Shown piece after piece: positions 54,602-63,152 of a DNA stretch of 64,000 bases. The DNA is from Chryseobacterium sp. 18061 (GTDB lineage Bacteria; Pseudomonadota; Gammaproteobacteria; Enterobacterales; Enterobacteriaceae). Numbering within the stretch: position 1 is the stretch's first letter; each line of letters starts with the position of its first letter. The notes beneath the pieces are model-generated. The model was not told the DNA's origin. It saw nothing but the letters and a program-made list of their open reading frames with translations, and made no database searches. A program made the position numbers and the translations under genes. The DNA lies in NCBI GenBank assembly GCA_902706205.1, contig CACSKA010000014.1:1-64000 (forward strand). The letters are read 5' to 3'.

Positions 54602-55267
54602 ATGAATAAAATGAAAATCAATACCAGTGAGACAGAACCTTTCAGCTGTCGGCTGACGAGCTATCTGTTATGGGGAATTCCCGTATCAGTCTGTTTTTTT
54701 ATGCTTTACCCGACCATCAATATGTTTACCACTACCAGGACTGATACATTAGATCTGTGGTTGCCTGCGGAACTGGAAATCCCTTTTATCCCAGCATTCA
54801 TCTGGGCCTACCTCTCGATGTATCTGATTATTCTGGTTCCTGTGTTGTTTCTCAATCGCCGGGAGCAGAAACGGATGGCTCTGGAGCTGATAACGGTAAC
54901 TGTGATTTCCGCAATCATTTTTCTGCTATTTCCGGCCCGTCTGGGTTTTGTCCGCGAGCTACCATCCGAGCCGCTTTACCACGTATTGTTCGAACAGCTA
55001 TTTACGCTGGATAACCCTCACAATCTGGTCCCGTCACTCCATGTTGCCTGGTCTTGTACCGCGGTGTTGGCCGTTTCACGTAAAGCGACAGGTTGGATCA
55101 TATGGGTAATGTACGGGTGGCTGTTACTGATTTCGTTGTCGACGCTGCTCGTGCACCAGCACCACCTGCTGGATGTGATTACCGGTGGACTTTTGTCATT
55201 AACGACTTTTTACTTCGCAAGGAATGTGTATGAAAAAAACTCTCGTACTACTGCTGGCACTGTTTAG
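54602..55267 (+). CDS. PAP2-type membrane lipid phosphatase
   Basis: The 221-residue polytopic protein begins directly at the stop of radical SAM enzyme 4. PAP2 motifs are visible as VPSLHVAWSCTAVLA (about 139-153) and LVHQHHLLDVITGG. The N-terminal part (YPTINMFTTTRTD..., ELEIPFIPAF) is related to the PAP2 half of YnbD at 25550. It would remove phosphate from a lipid phosphate or polyprenyl intermediate on the outer face of the inner membrane. Confidence 0.82.
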   Translation: MNKMKINTSETEPFSCRLTSYLLWGIPVSVCFFMLYPTINMFTTTRTDTLDLWLPAELEIPFIPAFIWAYLSMYLIILVPVLFLNRREQKRMALELITVTVISAIIFLLFPARLGFVRELPSEPLYHVLFEQLFTLDNPHNLVPSLHVAWSCTAVLAVSRKATGWIIWVMYGWLLLISLSTLLVHQHHLLDVITGGLLSLTTFYFARNVYEKNSRTTAGTV

Positions 55268-55823
55268 CATTAACGCTTTTGCCAGTGACCAGGATGAGGC
55301 TATTCATCAGGAACTTCGTCAGGCACTGGGCTTGATTGAGTCCTCTATTAACAGCGGCGATTACGACAAGATGCTGCCGGTGTTCAGTAAGGACTTCCGT
55401 GCAACGCCGATTACTCAGGAGTTCATCAAGGGCAAAGAAGAGGTTTCCCCTTATTTTCACAGCTGGTTCGGCCCTGATAAATTTCTGAAGAAGCTGACTA
55501 TCTCCTTCACACCAGATGTGGAAACTGAGTTTTCAGCGGACAAAACCTGGGGTGTCGTGTACGGGAAAGGGGTAGAGAAATATCAGCTCAGCGATGGGCG
55601 CAGTTATGATTTTGCCACCCGCTGGACTGCAACAGTGGTACTTGAAGACGGGCACTGGAAGATCAGAACCATCCATATGGGGACCAACTTTACCGATAAT
55701 CCGTTACTTAACGAAGCGCGTAATGCCTTCAAAAAAGCACTTTACGGTGCCGGAGCGGGGGGCTTATTAGCCGGGCTGGGCCTGGGTTTCCTGCTGTGGC
55801 GTAAGAAGAGGAAGTCTGCTTAA
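55230..55823 (+). CDS. Exported NTF2-like protein with C-terminal membrane helix
   Basis: ATG 55230 with AAGGA upstream gives 197 residues; ATG 55224 is also in frame but spoils the signal peptide. A signal peptide (MKKTLVLLLALFSINAFA) is followed by an NTF2/SnoaL-like domain (EALGLIESSINSGDYDKMLPVFS type, ...WTATVVLEDGHWKIRTIHMG), then a glycine-rich helix (GAGAGGLLAGLGLGFLLW) and a basic end RKKRKSA. The protein is anchored with its domain in the periplasm. The NTF2 fold often binds or cyclises small hydrophobic molecules. It overlaps the PAP2 gene. Confidence 0.75.
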   Translation: MKKTLVLLLALFSINAFASDQDEAIHQELRQALGLIESSINSGDYDKMLPVFSKDFRATPITQEFIKGKEEVSPYFHSWFGPDKFLKKLTISFTPDVETEFSADKTWGVVYGKGVEKYQLSDGRSYDFATRWTATVVLEDGHWKIRTIHMGTNFTDNPLLNEARNAFKKALYGAGAGGLLAGLGLGFLLWRKKRKSA

Positions 55824-55928
55824 CCAGGGTATGCAATATAACACGGGTGTTTCTTGTGAGCGTTTCAGCAAGTCGGGTCAAATAGCCTACCCGAAGCAAA
55901 AAATCAGAATGCAAAAGGATCTGCGTGC

Positions 55929-56396
55929 ATGTCAGTTGCCATCTTCCGTATTACGAACCCTGTCATCTTTGCTCTCACGTTTTTACTCAGCGGCTGCGTT
56001 TACCATGATTACCCCGCGCCACGGATTGAGGGAATATTGATGAACAGGGATGAACCGCTGATCGGTGTAACCGTTTCACTTGCTGAATTCGACCAGCAAA
56101 TCGCCTCTGTGCAGACCGACAGCAACGGGCATTTCACAATTGAACCGCAGGGTAACTGGCATATATTTATTCCAGTGGGCCCGCAGGATCGCCTGAGCAG
56201 TTGGACGCTGACAACAATCAACCGCCAGGGAACGAAGCTCAATATCTACACCAGCCACCGCTTAGGTGGGATTTTCTCTGGCTATTCAGGGAACGACCGG
56301 CTGAAACTGTTCTGCGAGCTCTCACCCGTTGACAGGAAGAACCGAAGTCTGGAAAGCGGGCAATTATGCGAATCGATTCCAGTTAACCAGTCATGA
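55929..56396 (+). CDS. Lipoprotein with carboxypeptidase-regulatory-like domain
   Basis: The 155-residue protein has a hydrophobic export segment (VIFALTFLLSGC, lipid-modified Cys near residue 23). A small beta-sandwich follows that resembles transthyretin/carboxypeptidase regulatory domains (EGILMNRDEPLIGVTVSLAE, TDSNGHFTIEPQGNW). It is 105 bases behind the NTF2-like gene on the same strand and its end overlaps the convergent desaturase by six bases. It may be a periplasmic or outer-membrane carrier of the operon. Confidence 0.7.
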   Translation: MSVAIFRITNPVIFALTFLLSGCVYHDYPAPRIEGILMNRDEPLIGVTVSLAEFDQQIASVQTDSNGHFTIEPQGNWHIFIPVGPQDRLSSWTLTTINRQGTKLNIYTSHRLGGIFSGYSGNDRLKLFCELSPVDRKNRSLESGQLCESIPVNQS

Positions 56397-57317
56397 TTTC
56401 TGTTTTAGTGGATAGATCAGAGTTAAGTCTGCGGGGGTTTCCATCGGTGGCGCCGGACGAACACCGTTACGCCACAGACTAAGCCAGACATGCCAGAAGG
56501 TGGGGCGCGGTCCGTCGTCAACCATTGATGGCAGATTATACCAGGGAACCTGTGGATTCTGGTGATGTGCAAGATGGCAATGATAGTTCAGTGCAATCCA
56601 ACGGAAAGGTGGCAGCACACGCAAGTTCCAGGCTCCATTTTGCACATTCCGCGCGGTCCAGGCGTGATTCACATACTGTAATGCTGACCAGTGCAGTGCG
56701 AAAGCCCACAGACAGGCGAGATAAGCTACGATATTCAGATCCAGCATACAGAACAACAACGTTTGCCAGGTAAAGGCAAGGGCCAGCTCGCACCATACAG
56801 TAAATGCTGGCAGAGTGAGCAATATGGGGATTTGTTCGCCAAATCCCAGTGCCGGGCCGAGTTTTTTTACGAAGAAAGTAGAACGGTAAAACCACCATGC
56901 TACCAGCCAGATGGCATTTCCCAGCACTACGCAGAAGTAGTACAGTCCCAATAAATTGCCCAGATAAAGCCAGCAATTGCGCAACCAACGTGGTTGCTGG
57001 GGCAGATAGTAATCATACAGTTCACGGTCGGTACGATTGTTGGCGTGGTGCTCAAGGTGAGCCTTGCGTTGAAGAAGAAATGATGTGGGAAATGCCCAGC
57101 TGGCGATAACACCGATTAACCTATTTCCCCAGTGGCTATCTGCGGCCACGCCGTGTACAGCCTCATGCATAATGGCAAAGGGCATATTATTAATTAACGC
57201 GAAAAACCAGATGGCAATTATAGCCCAGTACCAGTTTGCATGGCTTGCGGCCCACAGGCAAAGAACTGATAACGCAAGAGAAAGGAGTAGCAAGGCTGTA
57301 TTGAGTATCAATTTCAT
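56391..57317 (-). CDS. Membrane fatty acid desaturase
   Basis: The 308-residue polytopic protein has three histidine boxes of the di-iron desaturase/hydroxylase family: HEAVHG (about 51-56), HLEHHAN (about 87-93) and HCHLAHHQNP (about 252-261). It is transcribed toward the GH3/radical SAM operon and shares its edge, so it may desaturate or hydroxylate the same acyl chain. Upstream (- strand) lies AGGA at a good distance from the start. A plain role in membrane fluidity is the alternative. Confidence 0.88.
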   Translation of the reverse strand: MKLILNTALLLLSLALSVLCLWAASHANWYWAIIAIWFFALINNMPFAIMHEAVHGVAADSHWGNRLIGVIASWAFPTSFLLQRKAHLEHHANNRTDRELYDYYLPQQPRWLRNCWLYLGNLLGLYYFCVVLGNAIWLVAWWFYRSTFFVKKLGPALGFGEQIPILLTLPAFTVWCELALAFTWQTLLFCMLDLNIVAYLACLWAFALHWSALQYVNHAWTARNVQNGAWNLRVLPPFRWIALNYHCHLAHHQNPQVPWYNLPSMVDDGPRPTFWHVWLSLWRNGVRPAPPMETPADLTLIYPLKQKS

Positions 57318-57334
57318 TGCTGTTCATCCTGAAC

Positions 57335-57363
57335 AATAGACCAGTTGAGGAATATACACTCAA
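57335..57363 (-). promoter_or_regulatory. Possible sigma70 promoter of the desaturase gene
   Basis: On the minus strand TTGAGT (57363-57358) and TCTATT (57340-57335) are 17 bases apart, just before the desaturase start. The match to consensus is moderate; this is the best candidate I found in the region 57318-57562. Confidence 0.3.
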
Positions 57364-57509
57364 AGCTGTGTTATTTTCATCTAAATTATCATATTGTTAG
57401 CTTCACCCTTGAGACCGATCAAATCCTAAAAGAGGAAAGGGTGTGAAAACAAATAACAGTAAGCGATGAGCCAATTCGGTGACCGCCTGAGCAATCCCAA
57501 ACAGATTAA

Positions 57510-57531
57510 TTTAGAGGGGCCAGAAGCCCTC
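57510..57531 (-). terminator. Hairpin behind the ter-type operon
   Basis: Read on the minus strand, GAGGGC-TTCTG-GCCCCTC (57531-57514) forms a stem of six pairs followed by TAAATTAAT. It lies 32 bases after the kinase stop and is the probable end of the minus-strand operon. The T-run is weak. Confidence 0.45.
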
Positions 57532-57562
57532 TATGATGCGCTTACCTAGTTAGTGGAGTTTG

Positions 57563-59062
57563 TTAGTTTTCTACTAATTGAACGACTACCAGCCTGCCGC
57601 CATCTTCCTTTGATAAAATAAACTGAGCGTTATTCGTCAGTTCAATTTTTTCCCCAACCGCAATCTGTCGTTTTTCCGGTAATGACATAAGGCCATTTAT
57701 GCCTTCATTTACCAACCACCATTGATCGTTATGGAAAACAAAATAACCAACTCGTTTCCTTTGTGCATCTGTTGTACGCTCATTTGGCGCGATGAGGCGA
57801 TTCACATGCCATGCATAAATTGACTGCCCGCTCCATACCATCAGCCGGTGGTCGTCGGAACGATAGCTGCCTTCTTTACGGGAAGAGTAAAAATTTAGCA
57901 CGGGTAACTTGCCCTTGTACAGCGTCCCACAGTAGGGACACACCGGCTTTGTCTTACCTGAGAAAACGTACCATTTCTGTTCACACCCCTTGTTCTGGCA
58001 GGGTTGTATCAGATCGACAGTTTTAACCAGGGCACTTTCCCACTCATCGGCGGTCGGGCGTTTAGTGGCATCGTGTAAGCCATCAATAAAGGCGTGTTCA
58101 AACAAAGGCGTCAGATAAGGGCCCATGATGGTGTAAGGAATTTTATCCGGGTCAGCCCAGGGCAGTGAAAAGGTGGATAGCTGACTGACTTTGACTGCAT
58201 TACTTTTGTCTGTCGGATGTTCAATGAAGAGTGCCTTCTCACCCATAGATAAGGTCTCATCACGTACTTCATCAGACATGTCATGTATTTTTCCACCGCG
58301 TAGCGGATGACGGAAGAACAGATACATGTAGATAAGCACCGACAGCGCGTGACGGTCAGTAGTAATGCTTGGCAATACGCGGTTCGGATCTTCTTTGGAT
58401 AGATGGCTGGTTTTCACCACTTCAGGAGCGATAAAATCCGGGGTGCCCACCACGTCGGGAGGATACTTTCCAGGTACAACCAGGCCGTCTACGTCAATGA
58501 TGCAGGCATGGCCCATTTCTGGATCGATCAGCACGTTTTTATAGCTTAGATCGCTGTGACAGAGACCTGCCGCATGCATCCTTCTGACGGCTCTTGTCAG
58601 CAGAAGACAGACCTTGAGATAGGTAAGCGTATTGCCTCGTTCACGTGGATCGAGGAATTTATTCTGGTTGCTGGCGCTGGCAAACCATTTGCCTTCTTTC
58701 TCCCGGCCTTTAATGCCCAGAAAATCATCGTTTTTAGAGCCGTATTTAAAGAAAAAGTGACTCTGGTAGGTTGGAACCACGATACCGATTTTATCCCCAT
58801 GCTCAACAACGTGGGTTGGCCAGCAAAACAGGTCCTTCCAGTATTCACCACCGGATTGGCCAAAAATATTTTGCCTGTAGCGCCCGGTGATCATATCAAT
58901 CCGATCCCGGGCCTGCTCATTCTGCGGTTTATGATAAAAAGCAACGACGTAAGATTTATCAGGCGAAAAGTAAACATCCTTCATCGAGCCCGAACCAATT
59001 ACCTCGTCAACATACTGGACTGTTTCGCCGTCCTTTGTTTTGCACGTAACGATATTTGTCAT
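57563..59062 (-). CDS. Ser/Thr kinase of the TerY-P module, with zinc ribbon and FHA-like end
   Basis: ATG 59062 gives 499 residues starting MTNIVTCKTKDG; a longer frame from 59119 adds residues overlapping the phosphatase gene. The kinase core has IGSGSMKDVYFS (loop), an atypical catalytic HSDLSYKNV (HRD to HSD, about 174-182) and IDVDG in place of DFG. A zinc ribbon CQNKGC...CPYCG lies near 350-375. The last 100 residues (GYFVFHNDQWWLVNEGINGLMSL, IAVGEKIELTNN) look FHA-like. It forms, with the PP2C and vWA proteins, the TerY-P triad described for tellurite-resistance-linked stress loci. Confidence 0.82.
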   Translation of the reverse strand: MTNIVTCKTKDGETVQYVDEVIGSGSMKDVYFSPDKSYVVAFYHKPQNEQARDRIDMITGRYRQNIFGQSGGEYWKDLFCWPTHVVEHGDKIGIVVPTYQSHFFFKYGSKNDDFLGIKGREKEGKWFASASNQNKFLDPRERGNTLTYLKVCLLLTRAVRRMHAAGLCHSDLSYKNVLIDPEMGHACIIDVDGLVVPGKYPPDVVGTPDFIAPEVVKTSHLSKEDPNRVLPSITTDRHALSVLIYMYLFFRHPLRGGKIHDMSDEVRDETLSMGEKALFIEHPTDKSNAVKVSQLSTFSLPWADPDKIPYTIMGPYLTPLFEHAFIDGLHDATKRPTADEWESALVKTVDLIQPCQNKGCEQKWYVFSGKTKPVCPYCGTLYKGKLPVLNFYSSRKEGSYRSDDHRLMVWSGQSIYAWHVNRLIAPNERTTDAQRKRVGYFVFHNDQWWLVNEGINGLMSLPEKRQIAVGEKIELTNNAQFILSKEDGGRLVVVQLVEN

Positions 59063-59087
59063 ATTGACCACCGAAAAAGCGTATCCC

Positions 59088-60725
59088 TTACCACAACACC
59101 GCAATAGTGCGGTCATCATGGTTCCCTGTGGAGAAAAAGTTTAGCCAGTCGCCTAACCTCTCAGGCGCAATACTGGCGTCTGCAAGGACAGGGTTGAGCT
59201 CATCAACGAGACGGGTCCATTTTTCGTCACTGCGAAGCCCGTTATCCGTCTCAAACAGAGGGTCTGATACGCCATCTGTCATGAGGATCAAGTGAGATAC
59301 ATCATTCCATTTACCCACGCTGATGCGGCCGCTAAACGAGGGGTCTGCGATAATGCTCTGGTCAAGAAAGCGGGTTTGTCCTGCGTATTCTCCGCTATCG
59401 GGATTTCCCAGTATCCTGACTTTACCGGAAGGGCTGTATGCACCTATCGCACCATCACCAAGCCAGAATGCAGCCGCAAACAGCTCTTTATCAGTTCGTA
59501 GCACTACAGTAGCAAGTAGGGTTGTTGAATAGGATTTCACCGGTTGTTCTGCACAAATGGCTTCATTCTGGATGCTGTTGACCGCGAGCGTAGCTGCCTG
59601 TTTAAAATGATGAAGCATGGCATTTATGGTTGCCTGCTGATCGCTCCCTTCCCACGCCGTGATGTGCTCTTTTAAATGGACGCCTTTCAAGCCACTGAGC
59701 TGATTGAAAAGGTAATCGCCAGCCGTTTTTACTGCAATCCGGGAGCCTTCCCGGGAATTTACTGCACTACCGGCCCCGTCAGCGACCAGCATGACAGACC
59801 ATCCTGTTTCCTGGCAGTGGTTAATATAGTAGTCGTCATCTCTGAAGCTCCCGGCATGCTCATGAGAGCGTCCCCGGCGACTGGCGGCAGCAATACGTAT
59901 GTCACCTCTGACCAGGCCAGCAGCGTCCAGATGGGATTTAGGGTAGGGTGCATCTGCTGGTGGTTCTACCACCTTCCACAGACTTCTCGGATCCGGGTTT
60001 ACTACAAAAAGTAGCTTTGTTTCGCATTCGTCGTGCGAAGCGCATGACCAGAGTACTGAAAGCTCTATATCGCCGCTCTCGGTGGGTGTACCTGTCAGCA
60101 ACTCATGTTCTTTGTCAAAAGACAGTCCAATGTTCCGGGGAAAGACAACGTCCCTGACAGTAGCCTGCTTGCCCTCATCCAGAACGATAGCAACCGGCGA
60201 CGAGAAACGTTCGCCTGCGCGGACGTTTGGTAGAGTTATTTTAACTCTCGGGGGAAAGGCAGGTGGCACTGCTAATCCGGCCCGCTGCTGGCCTGTCGGA
60301 ATCTGCCCGGGCTTTAATGCCTGGGAAGACAGGTTTTCGTCTTCGCTCTGTGCTGGTTTATCAAATTCGTAATAAGGCATCAATTTCCAGAACGGAGGAT
60401 GAGGTTCATTTTCTGTCAGGGGTTGCAGTAATAGTGTATCGGTAGCGTCAATGCCCGGATTTTCAGCAACACTTACGACCGTTTGTTGCTGATCGGAAAG
60501 ACTGAAAGCTGACGAGGCGGCAATCTCTGGGTCGTTATCACCTTCACTAACCCGCGCAGATAATCCTTGTGCAAGGCCCTCAATCCGCTCTTTAAGCCGC
60601 ATAATCTCTTCGGTAAGGGATGGGTCCTGCGATAGAAGAAAAAGCCGCTCACCTTCTACAGGGTGGCTCAGCTCAGACAGAACTAAGCGGATAATCTTCT
60701 CTTCAAGTGAAGCATCTTGCGACAT
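59088..60725 (-). CDS. PP2C phosphatase of the TerY-P module with Ig-like N-terminal region
   Basis: ATG 60725 overlaps the stop of the upstream vWA gene; 545 residues. An N-terminal helical region and linker are followed by a putative Ig (He_PIG-like) module around 195-240 (NIGLSFDKEHELLTGTPTESGDIELSV). The C-terminal PP2C domain has RGRSHEHAG, VMLVADGAGS (metal-binding Asp), SYSTTLLATVV, WLGDGAIGAY, ILMTDGVSD and GNHDDRTIAVL. It should reverse phosphorylation by the adjacent kinase. The Ig-like module is an unusual addition for a cytoplasmic PP2C. Confidence 0.85.
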   Translation of the reverse strand: MSQDASLEEKIIRLVLSELSHPVEGERLFLLSQDPSLTEEIMRLKERIEGLAQGLSARVSEGDNDPEIAASSAFSLSDQQQTVVSVAENPGIDATDTLLLQPLTENEPHPPFWKLMPYYEFDKPAQSEDENLSSQALKPGQIPTGQQRAGLAVPPAFPPRVKITLPNVRAGERFSSPVAIVLDEGKQATVRDVVFPRNIGLSFDKEHELLTGTPTESGDIELSVLWSCASHDECETKLLFVVNPDPRSLWKVVEPPADAPYPKSHLDAAGLVRGDIRIAAASRRGRSHEHAGSFRDDDYYINHCQETGWSVMLVADGAGSAVNSREGSRIAVKTAGDYLFNQLSGLKGVHLKEHITAWEGSDQQATINAMLHHFKQAATLAVNSIQNEAICAEQPVKSYSTTLLATVVLRTDKELFAAAFWLGDGAIGAYSPSGKVRILGNPDSGEYAGQTRFLDQSIIADPSFSGRISVGKWNDVSHLILMTDGVSDPLFETDNGLRSDEKWTRLVDELNPVLADASIAPERLGDWLNFFSTGNHDDRTIAVLW

Positions 60726-61765
60726 CAACCTCTTCCTCTGTTTACGTCGAAGTTAGTGTTTCCGCCATCATTGCTGAATGACAGGCCTTTTTCACACCAG
60801 GGGCAGATCACGTCATCCGGGCCGTCAATACACAGCAACTTTCCGCATGAGCACAGGGCAAACGCACTGGCATTACCGCAGTGGGGGCAACCCGGTACGC
60901 CATGCAGTTCGCTGGTGTTTACCTGCAAACCGGTAGCGGTGGCATCCGACCACGCAAAATAGTCCTCATCGATGGGATAGCATCCGGCAATATTAAAGCT
61001 GTTCAGGTTCAGGCTGAAATCGAGTCCGGAAACGCTTGCTGGTGGCCGTTCATACTTCATCAGGTACGGACGACGGGTCTTGCTGCAACGGCCGGTAAGC
61101 GTAACGCAGTTTTCGTCATACGCTTTTACTGTCTCGTCCTTGGCCAGCCGAACTATGTATTCAGTCTGGCTGAGCTCAGGTTGTTTGTCGTCCCCGACGC
61201 TGCGGCTGTGCGCCGTAACCGAGGCCGTGATCCATTTGATGAAGCGGGTAAAGTCCCCTTCCTGAGACTCGGTGAACAGCATGACATTCTCTGTCAGTTG
61301 CCGCAGGATATTCAGGTCCGCTGACGGCCCCAGGCCAACGGCAATAAGATTCACTTTACTCGCGTAGTGATCCTTCCAGCGCTTCACTTCAGCGGTTATG
61401 TCGTCAGTCGGGCGTCCGTCGGTAAGGAGGTACACGACGGGTTTCCAGTCGCCTTTAGCCTCATGAGTGGTTTTTCTGACCTGGGTGTCAATTTGCACGG
61501 TCAGCTCACGCAATGCGGCCCCAAGGCTCGTACCGCCGCCAACGGGGAGGCGGGGAGGGTAGAACGAGGCAATTTCGTGAAGAGGTACAATCGTACGGGC
61601 TACACCGGCAAATGCGATTACCGAAACCCAGGCTGTTTCAAGTGCGTGTGGATCCTTTCTTAAATCTCCGACGATCATTTGAAGACCATCAGTCATTTTT
61701 TTCAGGTTTTCACCAATCATGGACTCTGAACAGTCCAGGACAAAAAACACGGGAAGGCGTCTCAT
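60725..61765 (-). CDS. TerY-like vWA protein with C-terminal zinc domain (TerY-C)
   Basis: ATG 61765 behind AGGA gives 346 residues; the open frame extends to 62002 but without conserved sequence. The vWA domain has MIDAS motifs DCSESM, GGGTSLGAAL and LTDGRPTDD. The C-terminal 60 residues carry cysteine pairs (GCPHCGN, CSCGKLLC, CPWCEKG) of the TerY-C metal-binding type. It corresponds to the TerY protein next to the phosphatase and kinase in ter loci such as that of plasmid R478, and may bring targets to them. Confidence 0.85.
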   Translation of the reverse strand: MRRLPVFFVLDCSESMIGENLKKMTDGLQMIVGDLRKDPHALETAWVSVIAFAGVARTIVPLHEIASFYPPRLPVGGGTSLGAALRELTVQIDTQVRKTTHEAKGDWKPVVYLLTDGRPTDDITAEVKRWKDHYASKVNLIAVGLGPSADLNILRQLTENVMLFTESQEGDFTRFIKWITASVTAHSRSVGDDKQPELSQTEYIVRLAKDETVKAYDENCVTLTGRCSKTRRPYLMKYERPPASVSGLDFSLNLNSFNIAGCYPIDEDYFAWSDATATGLQVNTSELHGVPGCPHCGNASAFALCSCGKLLCIDGPDDVICPWCEKGLSFSNDGGNTNFDVNRGRG

Positions 61766-61850
61766 AATTTTCCTCGTACGGCTGGTACGGCCAGCAGAAA
61801 ACGTTGCTGTACAGAAAAGTGCGGCCCGGAAAGCTGCACCTTTCTGTCTG

Positions 61851-62489
61851 TCAGAGCACCAGCTGGATTTCTGGTGGAGGAGGGGGAAGGGTATCTGTTC
61901 CGTTATTGATCCCCGCGCTTGTGCTGCCCGAAGACACGCTGGCCGATACCCATTTAAAGAAACCTGCAAACGCGGTTGAATCCAGCGTCTCCAGAGACAC
62001 AACCTTATCGGTGAGCTGTTTTAAGTGCTCATGACCTGCTTTAGGACCAACGGCGCAGGCAATGATAGATCCGAATCCCCGACCGCGAATCGCTTTTACC
62101 GCTTCACCATACGCCAGGGCATCAGAAGGGGTTCCATCCGTCATCAGGAATACCAGAGGACGCCAGTCTCCTTTGGTATCACCATCTGAGCGACGCACAT
62201 CCCGTTCAACACACTGCATCAGACATTCAAGGGCAGCACCGGTGAACGTCCCGCCTGCGCTTGGCACAACGATGTCAGAAAACTGGAAGTCTTCCAGCGG
62301 CGTGAGAGGAATGAACTCACGCGCCTCATTGTCATAGGTGATAATGGAGATATGAACGCTTTCGAGGGCGTAGGGATCCTGGCGAAGAGCGCTAAGCATC
62401 GCCTGAATTCCAACGTTAACGGAATGGATGGACTCACCGCGCATCGAGCCGGATGTGTCGATAACAAGGTAAACAGGCAGGCGGCGCAT
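61851..62489 (-). CDS. TerY-family vWA protein (second copy)
   Basis: The start is ATG 62489, overlapping the TerX stop (TGATG); a GTG directly before it is possible. 212 residues with MIDAS motifs DTSGSM, SAGGTFTGAAL and MTDGTPSDA. The C-terminus is a flexible linker ending DTLPPPPPEIQLVL, nearly the same as the tail of the third copy at 63153. It acts in the cytoplasm. Confidence 0.88.
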   Translation of the reverse strand: MRRLPVYLVIDTSGSMRGESIHSVNVGIQAMLSALRQDPYALESVHISIITYDNEAREFIPLTPLEDFQFSDIVVPSAGGTFTGAALECLMQCVERDVRRSDGDTKGDWRPLVFLMTDGTPSDALAYGEAVKAIRGRGFGSIIACAVGPKAGHEHLKQLTDKVVSLETLDSTAFAGFFKWVSASVSSGSTSAGINNGTDTLPPPPPEIQLVL

Positions 62490-63130
62490 CACATGTAATT
62501 CCTCAGGTGCGAGACAAACGAATCTGATTCTGAAGGCTCACCAATTGCCCTGAGTTTCCAGCCTGTAGCCTCGCGTATCAGCTCGGCAAAAACCATGGAG
62601 CGCTGGCTGGCGAAGGCGGGTCCGCCAGAAAGATCGAATCGTGCCATTTCAGTATTACGGGCATCTACTGCCCGGATGAAGGCATTCTGAACTTTACCAA
62701 AGTGCTGCTGGAGCTTTTCACCATTGTAGATCTGAACGATGAACACAATTTTCTCGTACTGAGCGTCAAGGGAATTCAGGCGCACAATAATTTGCTCATC
62801 GTCACCGTCACCGGCTCCGGTTCGGTTATCGCCCGTCAGCCAGATATTGCCTGACTTATGGCGAAGGCTGTTGAAAAAGATGATATCGCCATTCACAAGC
62901 GTTGGTTTACCATTTTCCACATTGCCGAGATCGGTCACCTTTCCGGCTGAATTACACAGGAAAGCGATCACATCAAGGTCGTATTCTTCCTCATTTTTAC
63001 CAAAGATCCCGCCAAGAAAACCTTTCTTTTCCTCATTAATATCCCAACCGAGGCCGATAGTAACGGACGAGAGATCGTATTCATTTTTTTTCAGGCTTAC
63101 GCCTTGGCCTTTGCTCAGACTGACAGACAT
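62489..63130 (-). CDS. terX: TerD-domain protein TerX
   Basis: The 213-residue protein has the TerD fold: VSLSKGQGVSL at the start, VTIGLGWDIN, YDLDVIAFLCNS and GAGDGDDEQIIVRLN, with acidic residues that bind calcium. The position between two TerY genes is the terY-terX-terY order of R478-type ter loci. It helps resistance to tellurite, phage and colicin in known systems; the terZABCDEF genes are not in this window. Confidence 0.9.
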   Translation of the reverse strand: MSVSLSKGQGVSLKKNEYDLSSVTIGLGWDINEEKKGFLGGIFGKNEEEYDLDVIAFLCNSAGKVTDLGNVENGKPTLVNGDIIFFNSLRHKSGNIWLTGDNRTGAGDGDDEQIIVRLNSLDAQYEKIVFIVQIYNGEKLQQHFGKVQNAFIRAVDARNTEMARFDLSGGPAFASQRSMVFAELIREATGWKLRAIGEPSESDSFVSHLRNYM

Positions 63131-63152
63131 GACATCCCCTTAATCAATAAAA

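Noticed and set aside
61766..62002. A longer N-terminus for the TerY-C protein
   Set aside because: The extra 79 residues are opposite or within the neighbouring intergenic/vWA sequence, do not resemble vWA proteins, and the ATG at 61765 has AGGA and aligns with the other TerY starts (MRRLPV).
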